From: Coemansia sp. RSA 487
Lineage: Eukaryota; Kickxellomycota; Kickxellomycetes; Kickxellales; Kickxellaceae
Direction of reading: 5' to 3'
Assembly (NCBI GenBank): GCA_027577595.1
Contig: JANBRJ010000063.1
Coordinates: forward strand, 34,877-98,876
Length of the DNA: 64,000 nt
Made by a program: the position numbers and the translations under genes
Notes under the pieces: model-generated
What the model saw: only the letters and a program-made list of their open reading frames with translations
What the model was told of the DNA's origin: nothing
Databases searched by the model: none
Shown: positions 31,390 through 40,200 of the stretch, piece by piece
Layout of the letters: each line of letters begins with the position of its first letter
How positions within the stretch are numbered: the first letter of the stretch is position 1

Positions 31390-32727
31390 ATGCTTCCACC
31401 AACAGTCACTGACTACTCAGAGATCACATTGACTGCAGGCAGCAGGGGATTCCCAGAGCTTCCCTCCTCGGCAAGCAGCGTTCATGGCGCTGCTACGGAT
31501 GTCAGCACTAAAAAGCGGCACATCCATCGCCCCATGCACAAGCTCGATTCGTCTAGTGACATCGTGCGTGGATTCAGCCCCGCCTGGTTCACCACAACCA
31601 TGGGCACAGGAATCACCGGCATCCTGCTCTACAACTTCCCTTATCGCTGGGCACCGCTCGAGTACATTGGCATGGCCATCGCTTTATTCAACCTCATTCT
31701 CTATGTGCTATTCACTGTCCTTCTCATCTGGCGGCTCGTACGCTACCGCGATTTCTACAGCATGCTATTGCATCCACAGATGAGCATGTTGCTCGGCACA
31801 ATTCCCATGGGGCTGTGCACAGTTATCATTAGTTTGGTAATCATGATAACACCCTATGGTGCGCCTTGGGTTCCGACGTTGGCGCTTGTTCTCTGGTGCA
31901 TTGCAGTTGTGCTTTCCGTTTTTTCGTATCTTGTTATCCCATTCACGGCAATCACTCACCAAAAGCAGACACTCGAGCAAGCCAATGCCACGATGCTTCT
32001 TCCCGTCGTGACACCCGTCGTGGCCGCTTCGGCCGGCGCTATTGTCTGTTCTGTCCATGACGGTGGCGCTGCCACAGTCATTCTCTTTATATCGTACATT
32101 CTCTGGGCCATGGGTGTCGGTCTTTCGATGATGATCACCATCGTCTATCTGGTCCGGCTTACGGTCTTCAAGCTGCCGCCAAAAGAGGCGATAGTCAGCG
32201 TGTTTATTCCACTTGGCCCACTTGGCCAATCGTCGTATGGAATCCAGCTGCTAGGCACCCAGGCGCTTCGGCTCTTTCCGGAAGCGCTGCCACACATCAA
32301 CTATCTAGGTGAGGTGCTGTACAGCACCGGCTTCTTCATGGGCCTACTGATCTGGTCGCTCGCAATTTGGTGGTTCTTCCACGCGCTGTACTCGGTGATC
32401 TACACCAGGGCGCACGGCCAGGTACCGTTCAGCCTCGGCTGGTGGGCCTTGATTTTCCCGGTCGGCACGTTTGCCTCCAGCTCAAGTGCCCTGTGGACAG
32501 TGTCCGGATACACAGTCTTCCGCGTCTTCAACGCTATTCTCAACTCCATAGTGCTTGTGCTGTGGGTCCTGATCATGGCCAACACCATCCGCTACGCGTG
32601 GACCGGCGAACTGCTCAAGCCTGCCAGTATTGGACAGCTCGAGCTGCAGGACAAACCAAGCTCCAGCGACAATGAGGATAATTTGGAACATGGTCCAAAC
32701 GAACAGAAAAACCAACTACCGGTGTAA
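31390..32727 (+). CDS. Sulfite efflux pump, SSU1-like (SLAC1/TehA/Mae1 superfamily)
   Basis: A 445-residue membrane protein with about ten hydrophobic spans, as in the TehA/SLAC1 fold. The first span region is preceded by IVRGFSPAWFTTTMGTGITG, the family hallmark. LHPQMSMLLGTIPMG (about 125-139) and FIPLGPLGQSSYGIQLLG (about 271-288) are characteristic of SSU1 rather than Mae1. SSU1 in yeast exports sulfite across the plasma membrane. The N-terminal 50 residues and the C-terminal 40 residues are hydrophilic and probably cytosolic. Other anions cannot be excluded from sequence alone. Confidence 0.85.
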   Translation: MLPPTVTDYSEITLTAGSRGFPELPSSASSVHGAATDVSTKKRHIHRPMHKLDSSSDIVRGFSPAWFTTTMGTGITGILLYNFPYRWAPLEYIGMAIALFNLILYVLFTVLLIWRLVRYRDFYSMLLHPQMSMLLGTIPMGLCTVIISLVIMITPYGAPWVPTLALVLWCIAVVLSVFSYLVIPFTAITHQKQTLEQANATMLLPVVTPVVAASAGAIVCSVHDGGAATVILFISYILWAMGVGLSMMITIVYLVRLTVFKLPPKEAIVSVFIPLGPLGQSSYGIQLLGTQALRLFPEALPHINYLGEVLYSTGFFMGLLIWSLAIWWFFHALYSVIYTRAHGQVPFSLGWWALIFPVGTFASSSSALWTVSGYTVFRVFNAILNSIVLVLWVLIMANTIRYAWTGELLKPASIGQLELQDKPSSSDNEDNLEHGPNEQKNQLPV

Positions 32728-33882
32728 ACATATGCCATTTCCTTCAAAACAAATGGCAGTCCGCCAGCCATTCCATGTACTATTATAACCCCCGAACCCA
32801 TGCATCATATGGCATATATTTATTGCATGCATGCAGTCATCCCAGCTTTACAATCACCCTTTTGCTATCCATGGTCTAAACGAGATGTATTTTCATTACA
32901 ACCCGCTGTTCAAAAATGCATTTCCTTTAACAATGTGCATGGTTGTTGTCATTGCCACTTTAGAGAATCACAATATATATTTTTATTTATTTATTTATTT
33001 CATATACGAGTTTCGCTAGATCTACAAAATAAATGTCTTTTTACACGTATCAGCAAAAACACCTATGCGCCACTAGCCAAGCGACGTTAACACGCAAAAT
33101 TGAATATTGCTCTAACACCGATTTAGAAACAAGCGCATGAGCAAAAGCACTCACACGCCATAAACGGCACAATCTTCGACCTTTAGGTCCCACATGTTTG
33201 AGGCGTGAGTGCCACGAAAACAATTTCTAACCAATTGTTGCTACATCATCATTTTTATCCTTATTTATTTACTTGTAGGTGCATTGGTGAAATAGACAAA
33301 TACACGAGTATGTAATCTCGAAGGAATAAAAGGATATCTCGATGAGGTTGAACGCACCAACATTGTTGCGGGGAACCGAATATTATTTGACAGAAACGAC
33401 AACCTCAAAGCTGCGTGTAAAGGTGGACGTTATCAAATGTGTGTTTCTTTATACAACCACATACGCTGTATTTTCACAAAATACTATTTTTAATAGCCAT
33501 CGATTGTATCCGCTGTTGTGGCTGTGGTGTGTGAGAACGAGGTGCAAAGTAGGACAATGCAGCTTGAAGACACCACCTGTTCATGACGCGACTTGTGCGA
33601 TTTTTCTCTATTTTCCAAACAAGCTGTTACATATTATATTTAGACATGCTGAACGTGAAATAGAGCTTTTCTGGAAGCTCTGCCGCCATCCACGTCTGCT
33701 GCCATCTCATGGGCATATAAAAGAAGGTAGAAGGGGAGGAAAAGCTTACACAAGAAAAGGCTGCTGCTACATTAATAGGTCAGCTAGTTTTTCGTCACTT
33801 TTATTTATTACAGTATCGCTCGAATACGCTATTAAATAGCAAACACATATACATAATCGCTGCCGCCATCAAACAGAGAACC
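32728..33882 (+). other. Intergenic region between SSU1 and acyl-CoA synthetase A
   Basis: There are 1.15 kb, AT-rich, with no recognised gene. A (TTTA)n run lies at 32981-33000. A 165-codon frame at 33342-33839 has no domain and unlikely composition. The last part should hold the synthetase promoter. Confidence 0.4.
32981..33000. repeat. (TTTA)n microsatellite
   Basis: About five TTTA units in AT-rich intergenic DNA downstream of SSU1. Confidence 0.85.
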
Positions 33883-35643
33883 ATGCCCGTCAGATCGCCC
33901 ATTCCGGATGTGGATATTCCCTCTGCTGACCTAACAGCTTTCATTTTTGGCAAAGCGCAGGCCAGGCTAGATGCGTTTACAGAAGCAGGACTCAGCGAGC
34001 CGACACTTATCGTGGATGCCACATCTAAACGTACCATGCGCTTTTCGGAAATTAAACGAAATGCACAGGCCATTGCACGCGGCCTTGGTCCTCTGGTTCC
34101 AATGGAACAGCCCAAGAAGAACGAGATTTATACACAAGACATTGTCATAGATAAGGCGGTTCTGGTGCTACTGCGCAACAACATCTTGTATAGTGCGGTT
34201 CATTTTGGTATCATGATGACCGGATGCACACATTTTGCGTTAGATCCAGGACTCGGTGTGCAGGAGCTGGCAATCAGGCTGAAGGAGATTGGCTCCGCAG
34301 CTGTGGTTGCTGCTTTCGTCGATGCGCAAGCAGTCGAAGCATTGGAATCTGCGGCCAAGATTGCTGGTATTGAGATGCAGAGGCAAAGCGTCATCGTGGT
34401 CGGAGACGATGGCGAATGCACAGAACGGATGACGCTGGATTCTATGATACGAGAGAACGTTGGCCTGCCATTCACGCCATACCCATACACACCAGAAGAA
34501 ACGGAATCAATGCCGGCTGTGGTACTGTACTCGTCGGGCACATCGGGGCGAGCAAAGGGCACTGTACTTACTCACCGCAATATTCTGGCAGCCGGCATCA
34601 TGATTGGTAGCTACCCTGCTCAATCATCCGCGACTGACAGCCAGCCACCAGCCGACGTCGACACTGATGGCATATATGCCACGCAGAATCGGATTAGTTC
34701 GACTTTTACACCATGGCATATCTATACCCACTGCGTCCTAAGCTACCTGCCACTTATGCGCAATGACTGTGTTGTTTTGATGCATGAATTTAATGTCGTC
34801 TCGTACATGGAGGCCATCGAGCGTTACAAGATAGCATACATCAGTGGATCACCTTATATCCTAAATACGCTTCTAAATGAGACGACCAAAGTGGATTCTC
34901 ACACCGCACAGATGCGCGACAACCCTGAAGCCGAATTTTGTGTCGATTCGGTCATTGTTGTCGGATGTATGGGCACAATGGTACCGCCAAAGCTGAAACA
35001 AAAATACTCTGAGTATTTTGGCGGTGCTCCTGTAACTATCGGGTACGGACAGACAGAGTCATCAGCAGTCATTGCTGGAAATTCATGGGGTGCACCAGCA
35101 GCACCTGGCGCCATTGGAGTATTGTACCCGAACAGCGTGGCCAAGGTTGTAGATGACAAGGGAAACGAGACTGACGCGCTTGGCGAGCTATGTGTCGCAG
35201 GGCCGCACGTTATGAAGGGCTATGTCGGTGGTGTGAAGTCGCCTATCGTTGACGGATTCCTTCACACCGGCGACTATGCGCGGCTGAGCGCCGACGGCCA
35301 CGTGTATCTGCGTGGACGACTTGCCGACGTTGTTCATACAGCCCAGGGTGACATTATTCCTACTGATGTCGAGGCAATGCTAGTCGATTATCCTTCTGTT
35401 GTGGATGCAGCTGTCGTGGGCGTGGGTGCAAAGGGCGATGCCCACGCCGTTGTTTGTCTGGTTCTAGCGTGTTCGGATGTTCCGAAGAACGAATTGCTGG
35501 AGACAATCTGCCAGTTTGTTAAAACAAAGACAGGAAACTCATATATCTCCTGTCGGGAAACAGTGAATATTCCAAAGGATTGCGTGGGCAAAATATTTCG
35601 GCTTCGCCTTCTTGAGCAAATCCAGCAAGCAGATTCCAAATAG
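33883..35643 (+). CDS. AMP-forming acyl-CoA synthetase/4CL-like, copy A
   Basis: A 586-residue adenylate-forming enzyme of the ANL family, expected to activate a carboxylic acid to its CoA thioester through an acyl-AMP. The ATP-binding P-loop motif is YSSGTSGRAKGT (about 221-232). GYGQTESS (about 387-394) and the hinge-region motif HTGDYARLSADGHVYLRGRL (about 464-483) are present. The C-terminal catalytic Lys is in GKIFRLRLL, a weakened form of the usual GKILR. No PTS1 is seen (it ends DSK). An inverted paralog is at 47349-49085. Parts of the last third are identical in DNA to that copy. The acid used cannot be named. DGAT2 copy 2 follows 742 bases downstream in the same direction. Confidence 0.85.
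   Translation: MPVRSPIPDVDIPSADLTAFIFGKAQARLDAFTEAGLSEPTLIVDATSKRTMRFSEIKRNAQAIARGLGPLVPMEQPKKNEIYTQDIVIDKAVLVLLRNNILYSAVHFGIMMTGCTHFALDPGLGVQELAIRLKEIGSAAVVAAFVDAQAVEALESAAKIAGIEMQRQSVIVVGDDGECTERMTLDSMIRENVGLPFTPYPYTPEETESMPAVVLYSSGTSGRAKGTVLTHRNILAAGIMIGSYPAQSSATDSQPPADVDTDGIYATQNRISSTFTPWHIYTHCVLSYLPLMRNDCVVLMHEFNVVSYMEAIERYKIAYISGSPYILNTLLNETTKVDSHTAQMRDNPEAEFCVDSVIVVGCMGTMVPPKLKQKYSEYFGGAPVTIGYGQTESSAVIAGNSWGAPAAPGAIGVLYPNSVAKVVDDKGNETDALGELCVAGPHVMKGYVGGVKSPIVDGFLHTGDYARLSADGHVYLRGRLADVVHTAQGDIIPTDVEAMLVDYPSVVDAAVVGVGAKGDAHAVVCLVLACSDVPKNELLETICQFVKTKTGNSYISCRETVNIPKDCVGKIFRLRLLEQIQQADSK
35131..35339 (+). repeat. 209-bp tract identical to the inverted paralog (copy A side)
   Basis: Every base of this stretch matches the reverse complement of 47653-47861 in acyl-CoA synthetase B. 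The bases just outside both ends differ, and the genes are clearly diverged elsewhere, including at synonymous sites. Confidence 0.95.
35404..35500 (+). repeat. 97-bp tract identical to the inverted paralog (copy A side)
   Basis: This stretch matches the reverse complement of 47492-47588 without a difference. It is separated from the 209-bp tract by 64 diverged bases. Confidence 0.95.
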
Positions 35644-36385
35644 CCTTTTTTTCTTCTCACCAAAGTTAAATATACTCTAATCATACGATGAGAGTTTCGC
35701 TAAAGCCAGTGGATGAAAAATCAACATATTTCATGCAGCCACAGGAAACGCTCAATATATTTCTCACTGCATATAGTTTATATAGAATCGTTATTCTGCT
35801 TATTGCGAGCAGGATGTGAGACATTTTTGGCCAGAACAATCAGCATGTGTTGTCAAACAACAAGAAGCATAATGCAAGAGCACATTTTTGGTTCTGTTCC
35901 TTTGTCTAATGCAAGACCCTAATCGTGTTTGCAATCGACACAAAAGGGCTTCCCCCGTCCTGCTTCGAGGTAAATGCAACAGTCATATAATCAACATTCT
36001 AAGCAAGAGAAAAAAGCTACCCAATTTGTTCCGCTATCTGGCCAAGCCAAAAGAAGGGACACGCCTCACGGTATATATACACTGCCTCTCTATCATTTGC
36101 AATTTCCAGCCTCTTTTCTAGTCCTTCGTTTTTTTCCTATTCCCTCACCAGAGTTCTAATTTTAATCTTACACCCTTCTTTTGCAAAGCTCTTTTACTGT
36201 TTCCTTTTTGAAATGGATATCTCTTTTACACTTTTATTTCCCTACTTTTTGCTCTAGTCGTTTTTCTTATTCTATATCTCGACCTTTTCCTCTGAATTTA
36301 TATTGTTATTTTATACTCTTTCGAGTTTGTAATAAAAAAGCTACCCCAGAGCACCATTCGCTCTTCTTTGCTTATCCCCCGCCCC
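35644..36385 (+). promoter_or_regulatory. Upstream region of DGAT2 copy 2
   Basis: There are 742 bases without a gene. A TATATATA element lies at about 36072-36079 and is followed by a long pyrimidine-rich leader up to the ATG at 36386. Confidence 0.45.
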
Positions 36386-37549
36386 ATGACAGTCACGACA
36401 CAGCAGTTCCGGTCAGAAGCGCCCCAGGCACCGGCCAATGTACAGACCCAGACCCTCAGCGGCGCCAATACAAAAGCACCTGCACTATTACCTGAGGCAG
36501 ACGAAGCCCTGCATCCATTGCCATTACAAAAGATAGACAAAGGTGGCGCAGACCCACTAATCTTTGACGCGGGCAAAGCTGTTCTCAAACTTTCCCAGCA
36601 CAGTAGCCGCACGTACAGGGGGTTCCAGACAGTGTTGGCGACACTATTTGCCACACTGATTCTTATTCTCCCACTATCCTTACTACTTACATTCATCTAC
36701 GTCAGCTGGACACGCATACCAATAGCTGCGTACGTGGCATTTTGCTTTGTCGACCCCGCAATAGACAATGGCATCGGACGACAGCTCGAGCAAGTCCGCA
36801 AACTGGGGATCTGGAAACACATCAACGCCTACTTCCGCGTGCGTATGGTGTTGGAGCAAAAGCTCGACCCTGCGCACAGCTATATCTTTGGTGTCTCGCC
36901 GCATGGCATCCTGTGCTTTACGGGCCAAGTGCTAATGGCATCCCAAGACAGCGGTGTCGACGACGCCCTCGAGGGAATCACGTTCCACACAGCCGCGCTC
37001 CACCACGTCATGAAGGTCCCGCTGTTCCGCGAGTACTTGCTCTCAATCGGCGTCATCTCCTCATCGCGCAACAGTATCCGCAGGTGCCTGGCCCGCGGCG
37101 GCGGCCACAGCGTCGGTATCATCATCGGTGGTGCAAAGGAAAGCCTGTACACGAACCGAGGCAACCGGAAGCTTATTCTTAAAAACCGCAAGGGCTTTGT
37201 GCGCGAGGCAATCATGGCCGGTGCTCCGCTTGTTCCCGTATTCGTTTTCGGCGAAAACGATATCTTCCAGCAGCTCGACCACCCGCTACTCAGTCGCTTG
37301 CAGCGGTGGTTGCAGCACAAAATGAAGTTTGCTATTCCGGTATTCTATGGTCGCTTTGGCTTCTTTGTGCCCCGCCGCACATCCCCTGTCGTTATTTTCG
37401 GCCGCCCTATCTTTGTCCAAAAGACTCAGTCGCCCTCATTCGATGACATAAATAAGGTCCATGCCGCGTATCTAGACGAGCTCCATCGCATCTACAACAA
37501 ATACAGGCCGATCTACGATCCTGAAGGCGACGATCTGGTTATCATCTAG
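36386..37549 (+). CDS. DGAT2-family acyltransferase, copy 2, with SPHG instead of HPHG
   Basis: A 387-residue paralog of the DGAT2 at 26972-28150. The key HPHG motif reads SPHG (171-174, in FGVSPHGILCF). The rest of the family pattern is intact: a hydrophobic hairpin (about 88-122), IIIGGAKESLY (about 246-256), KNRKGFVREAIMAGAPLVPVFVFGEND (about 265-291), a PVFYGRFGFFVPRR segment and a final DELHRIYNKY. In known DGAT2 enzymes the first His is normally conserved, although plant enzymes use EPHS, so activity or acceptor may differ. The start is the ATG at 36386; the frame upstream opens with TTG. It lies directly downstream of acyl-CoA synthetase A. Confidence 0.85.
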   Translation: MTVTTQQFRSEAPQAPANVQTQTLSGANTKAPALLPEADEALHPLPLQKIDKGGADPLIFDAGKAVLKLSQHSSRTYRGFQTVLATLFATLILILPLSLLLTFIYVSWTRIPIAAYVAFCFVDPAIDNGIGRQLEQVRKLGIWKHINAYFRVRMVLEQKLDPAHSYIFGVSPHGILCFTGQVLMASQDSGVDDALEGITFHTAALHHVMKVPLFREYLLSIGVISSSRNSIRRCLARGGGHSVGIIIGGAKESLYTNRGNRKLILKNRKGFVREAIMAGAPLVPVFVFGENDIFQQLDHPLLSRLQRWLQHKMKFAIPVFYGRFGFFVPRRTSPVVIFGRPIFVQKTQSPSFDDINKVHAAYLDELHRIYNKYRPIYDPEGDDLVII

Positions 37550-37756
37550 TAAAAAAAATTAATATTGCGCAATGTGCCTCCAAATCTGAGTCTTGGCCAC
37601 ACTTTGCACTTCATTCTCCGTTTCACAAGTTTCATATCTGCTGCATCTCTTTTTTGTTAATTTTCTATTTGGTCAATAGTACCGCCTGTATTTTGCGCCT
37701 ACCTTTGAAGCGATAAAACCCTGCACTAGAGGGGCTCTTGTGTTTCGTATAGCATT

Positions 37757-38032
37757 ATGAATCGCATGTTCAGTGTACGCCGCACATTCAGTGCAACATT
37801 GCTACTGCGCTCCAGTAAACGTAACGACAAATACTCCGGAACTCTAAATGACAGTAACAAAAATTCACAAGGTTCGTTTGTGATCATCCGTGTTGATACT
37901 AACGGTGTCGAGCACCCAATGAAAGACCGATACCAAACTAGAAAATGTGCCGAGCGAGTGGCCGACCAGTATGAGCTGCTGGGTCATAAAAACGGGTACT
38001 TTGTTCGCTACATTCCTTGCCAATCGCCCTAG
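37757..38032 (+). CDS. Small unknown protein with a mitochondrial-type presequence
   Basis: A 91-residue orphan. The first 22 residues (MNRMFSVRRTFSATLLLRSS) are rich in Arg, Ser and hydrophobics with no acids, as in mitochondrial targeting peptides. The remainder reads as a compact domain with SFVIIRVDTNGVEHPMKDRY, and a Cys at about residue 63. I do not recognise a family. Its stop codon overlaps that of the convergent vezatin-like gene by four bases (CTAG at 38029-38032). Coding is supported by the ATG, the presequence-like start and the lack of another explanation, but the frame is short. Confidence 0.55.
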   Translation: MNRMFSVRRTFSATLLLRSSKRNDKYSGTLNDSNKNSQGSFVIIRVDTNGVEHPMKDRYQTRKCAERVADQYELLGHKNGYFVRYIPCQSP

Positions 38033-39870
38033 TCGGATGTCGCTTCCTTTTGCTTGCCCCTGGTACCGATAGCTGTTCTCAGTTCATTCATCATTGAATG
38101 TACTTCACCCGCCTTCCGCCTTTCCTGAGCTTCCTTTTCTCTCTTCTGCTTTTGCAAGCCGATGCGTTCAGCGCGATCAGCAGCAGGCCTCTGCTGCCTG
38201 CGATCTAGTGGCTCGTCTGAAGGATCGGCTTCAAATACCAGGTCGCTGGTATCCATATCATCGGTGCCAAATGGCGTGCACCCAAACACCTGGGCGCCAT
38301 CGGGGATTGTTGACATGTCGATAATGCCGTCAGTTGCTGTGTACTGCGCATGATCTTTGCCTTGATCAAGGGTTACTGCTTCTGTGCTGCCTGGGCCGTC
38401 GATATCCAAAGTCAGACTCGTCATCGCTTCCTGGTAAAGCCCTGCCAGCACATCGATATCTGTCTTGAGTGATGCAAATACCCGTGCTACCTCGTTGAAC
38501 GGTACAACCTCTTGGGCTCCGCTGGTACCTTCTTCCCCTGGCAACTCGATTGTATCTCTGCACACCACTAATTTTGCACTGATGGTGTCGATCGTGCTGT
38601 TCATGCTGGTTAGGCAGCGCACAACCGGCTGGCTACTTGTCGTTAGCGCATCGCTTCCATCTTTGCTCTCCGACAGTGCTTCCCAGCGCTTTGCCGTGAA
38701 CTGGGCTTCCCTGGCACTGGTGATCTCATCGATAGATCCAATGATGACTGCCAGCATCCGCTCAATATCTGTCGACGTCTCACTAAGAATCGAGAGAAAT
38801 ATGTCTCGGTCCACACTTTCTGCCTTGCACACAGGCTCCATGGTTGCAAGTATTGATTCGAGCCATATTCTACGGGTCGCGAAATGCAACTCGAATAGAC
38901 GCTGCAGCTGTTCTATCTGATTACACTCATCGGACATGCTTTCTTTTAGAATTGCAAACTCACTCTTGAGCTCGGAGACAGCAGCGCAGTCGCAGCGTTC
39001 AATCAAACCGCCATCCTCGCATTTTCCTACCGATGTCGCTATAGAATCAAGTGTTCCGAAGAGCGCTTGGATACAGCGCACAAGGGAATTTGTTCCTATT
39101 TGCTGCAGATTTGCGGCCGCCCATAGTGTGCCCCGCCCCGGACGAGACGAGATCCCACGCAAGCCAATATATTGCGGAGCCCGGAATCCTCTGGACACAA
39201 ACACAACCTCTTGTATAAAACGCATTGCCTTTTGAGTTGCGATGTCTAAGGTACGAGATCTTGCCGACAGCTCTTTTACGTTATTTATAAATAGCTCTAC
39301 GACCCTTTTAGATTTCGTGATCCTGCCGTGATTTCTTTCTATGATAATCGCTGTGAATGCTGTCGTTCCAGCCACAAGAGCTCCGACTATCGGTTTGTTT
39401 GCAACGAGTGGGTGCCCAAGCATTATTGTGAAAAACAGTCCTCCAGCGGATACTCCAGCAAGTGAGCGCATTGGTAGACCGTTGTTCCAGCATGTCAGCC
39501 CCGTTGGATTCTCATAGCGTCGCGTCGGCTTGGGCGTGTATCGCTCGGCTAGGTGGCCCGACAAGGCTATTGTGTTTACAACAAGGTCCCAGACTGCTGT
39601 AGCTACTCCTGCTAACGATTCTTTTTCAGAAGGGCCAAGTATCCGAGTTAATAGTTTTGTAATGTTGATCCTGGTCTCGCATATCAGCCTGGTCACAAAT
39701 AGCTTCCAGGGACCACCTGCTTCTGTGCCTGTTGCATCCTTTAGATCGGCAATTTTAGATATTTTCCGAGTCTCATATGGATTATCATCTGAAACAGGCT
39801 TTTCTGTGGCTTCTATTTCCTGTAAATACTGCGCAAGCGGTGAGTCTTCGTATGCAACCACCTCGGCCAT
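38029..39870 (-). CDS. Vezatin/Inp2-like membrane protein (tentative)
   Basis: A 613-residue protein with two closely spaced hydrophobic spans (about 133-168, around SLAGVSAGGLFFTIMLGHP and VGALVAGTTAFTAIII). A helix follows that ends KAMRFIQEVVFVSRGFR (about 210-226), which resembles the conserved segment of vezatin-family proteins, including yeast Inp2, the peroxisomal receptor for myosin. The long C-terminal half is helical and acidic, ending in a Lys/Arg-rich coiled stretch (about 560-600). The family call is from this pattern only; another organelle-inheritance or tether protein is possible. Its 3' end overlaps the stop of the mitochondrial-type orphan. Confidence 0.45.
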   Translation of the reverse strand: MAEVVAYEDSPLAQYLQEIEATEKPVSDDNPYETRKISKIADLKDATGTEAGGPWKLFVTRLICETRINITKLLTRILGPSEKESLAGVATAVWDLVVNTIALSGHLAERYTPKPTRRYENPTGLTCWNNGLPMRSLAGVSAGGLFFTIMLGHPLVANKPIVGALVAGTTAFTAIIIERNHGRITKSKRVVELFINNVKELSARSRTLDIATQKAMRFIQEVVFVSRGFRAPQYIGLRGISSRPGRGTLWAAANLQQIGTNSLVRCIQALFGTLDSIATSVGKCEDGGLIERCDCAAVSELKSEFAILKESMSDECNQIEQLQRLFELHFATRRIWLESILATMEPVCKAESVDRDIFLSILSETSTDIERMLAVIIGSIDEITSAREAQFTAKRWEALSESKDGSDALTTSSQPVVRCLTSMNSTIDTISAKLVVCRDTIELPGEEGTSGAQEVVPFNEVARVFASLKTDIDVLAGLYQEAMTSLTLDIDGPGSTEAVTLDQGKDHAQYTATDGIIDMSTIPDGAQVFGCTPFGTDDMDTSDLVFEADPSDEPLDRRQQRPAADRAERIGLQKQKREKEAQERRKAGEVHSMMNELRTAIGTRGKQKEATSD

Positions 39871-40200
39871 TTTCCGTCCATTCGTCGTAATTATATCGTT
39901 ATCTTACTCCAAATGTTTTTATAAATAGTAGAAGGATGGTGAAATAATGTGATATACCAAAGCATTTTTGAACGGTATAAAGCATGATCAATGCTAAAAG
40001 TCTTACAAATCAAAAAAACACATAAATCAAGCTGCAATAATTATCAAATATGGGCATTATGCATCTTCTACCTTGTGCTGAAATTTATATAAAGAATATT
40101 TTAAACATACTTTCGCTTCAAAAGCCAAGAACCATCTGTTTATATTTTTCACAAATTTATTTAATGTACATACAGTTTGAGCATGCCATGGTGTAATAGA
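39871..40200. other. AT-rich spacer
   Basis: There are 330 bases of AT-rich DNA between the vezatin-like start and the end of the orphan gene at 40201. I see no gene or repeat in it. Confidence 0.4.

Noticed and set aside
33342-33839. A 165-codon plus-strand frame upstream of acyl-CoA synthetase A
   Set aside because: Starts with ATG but has no domain and an odd composition; more likely promoter DNA.
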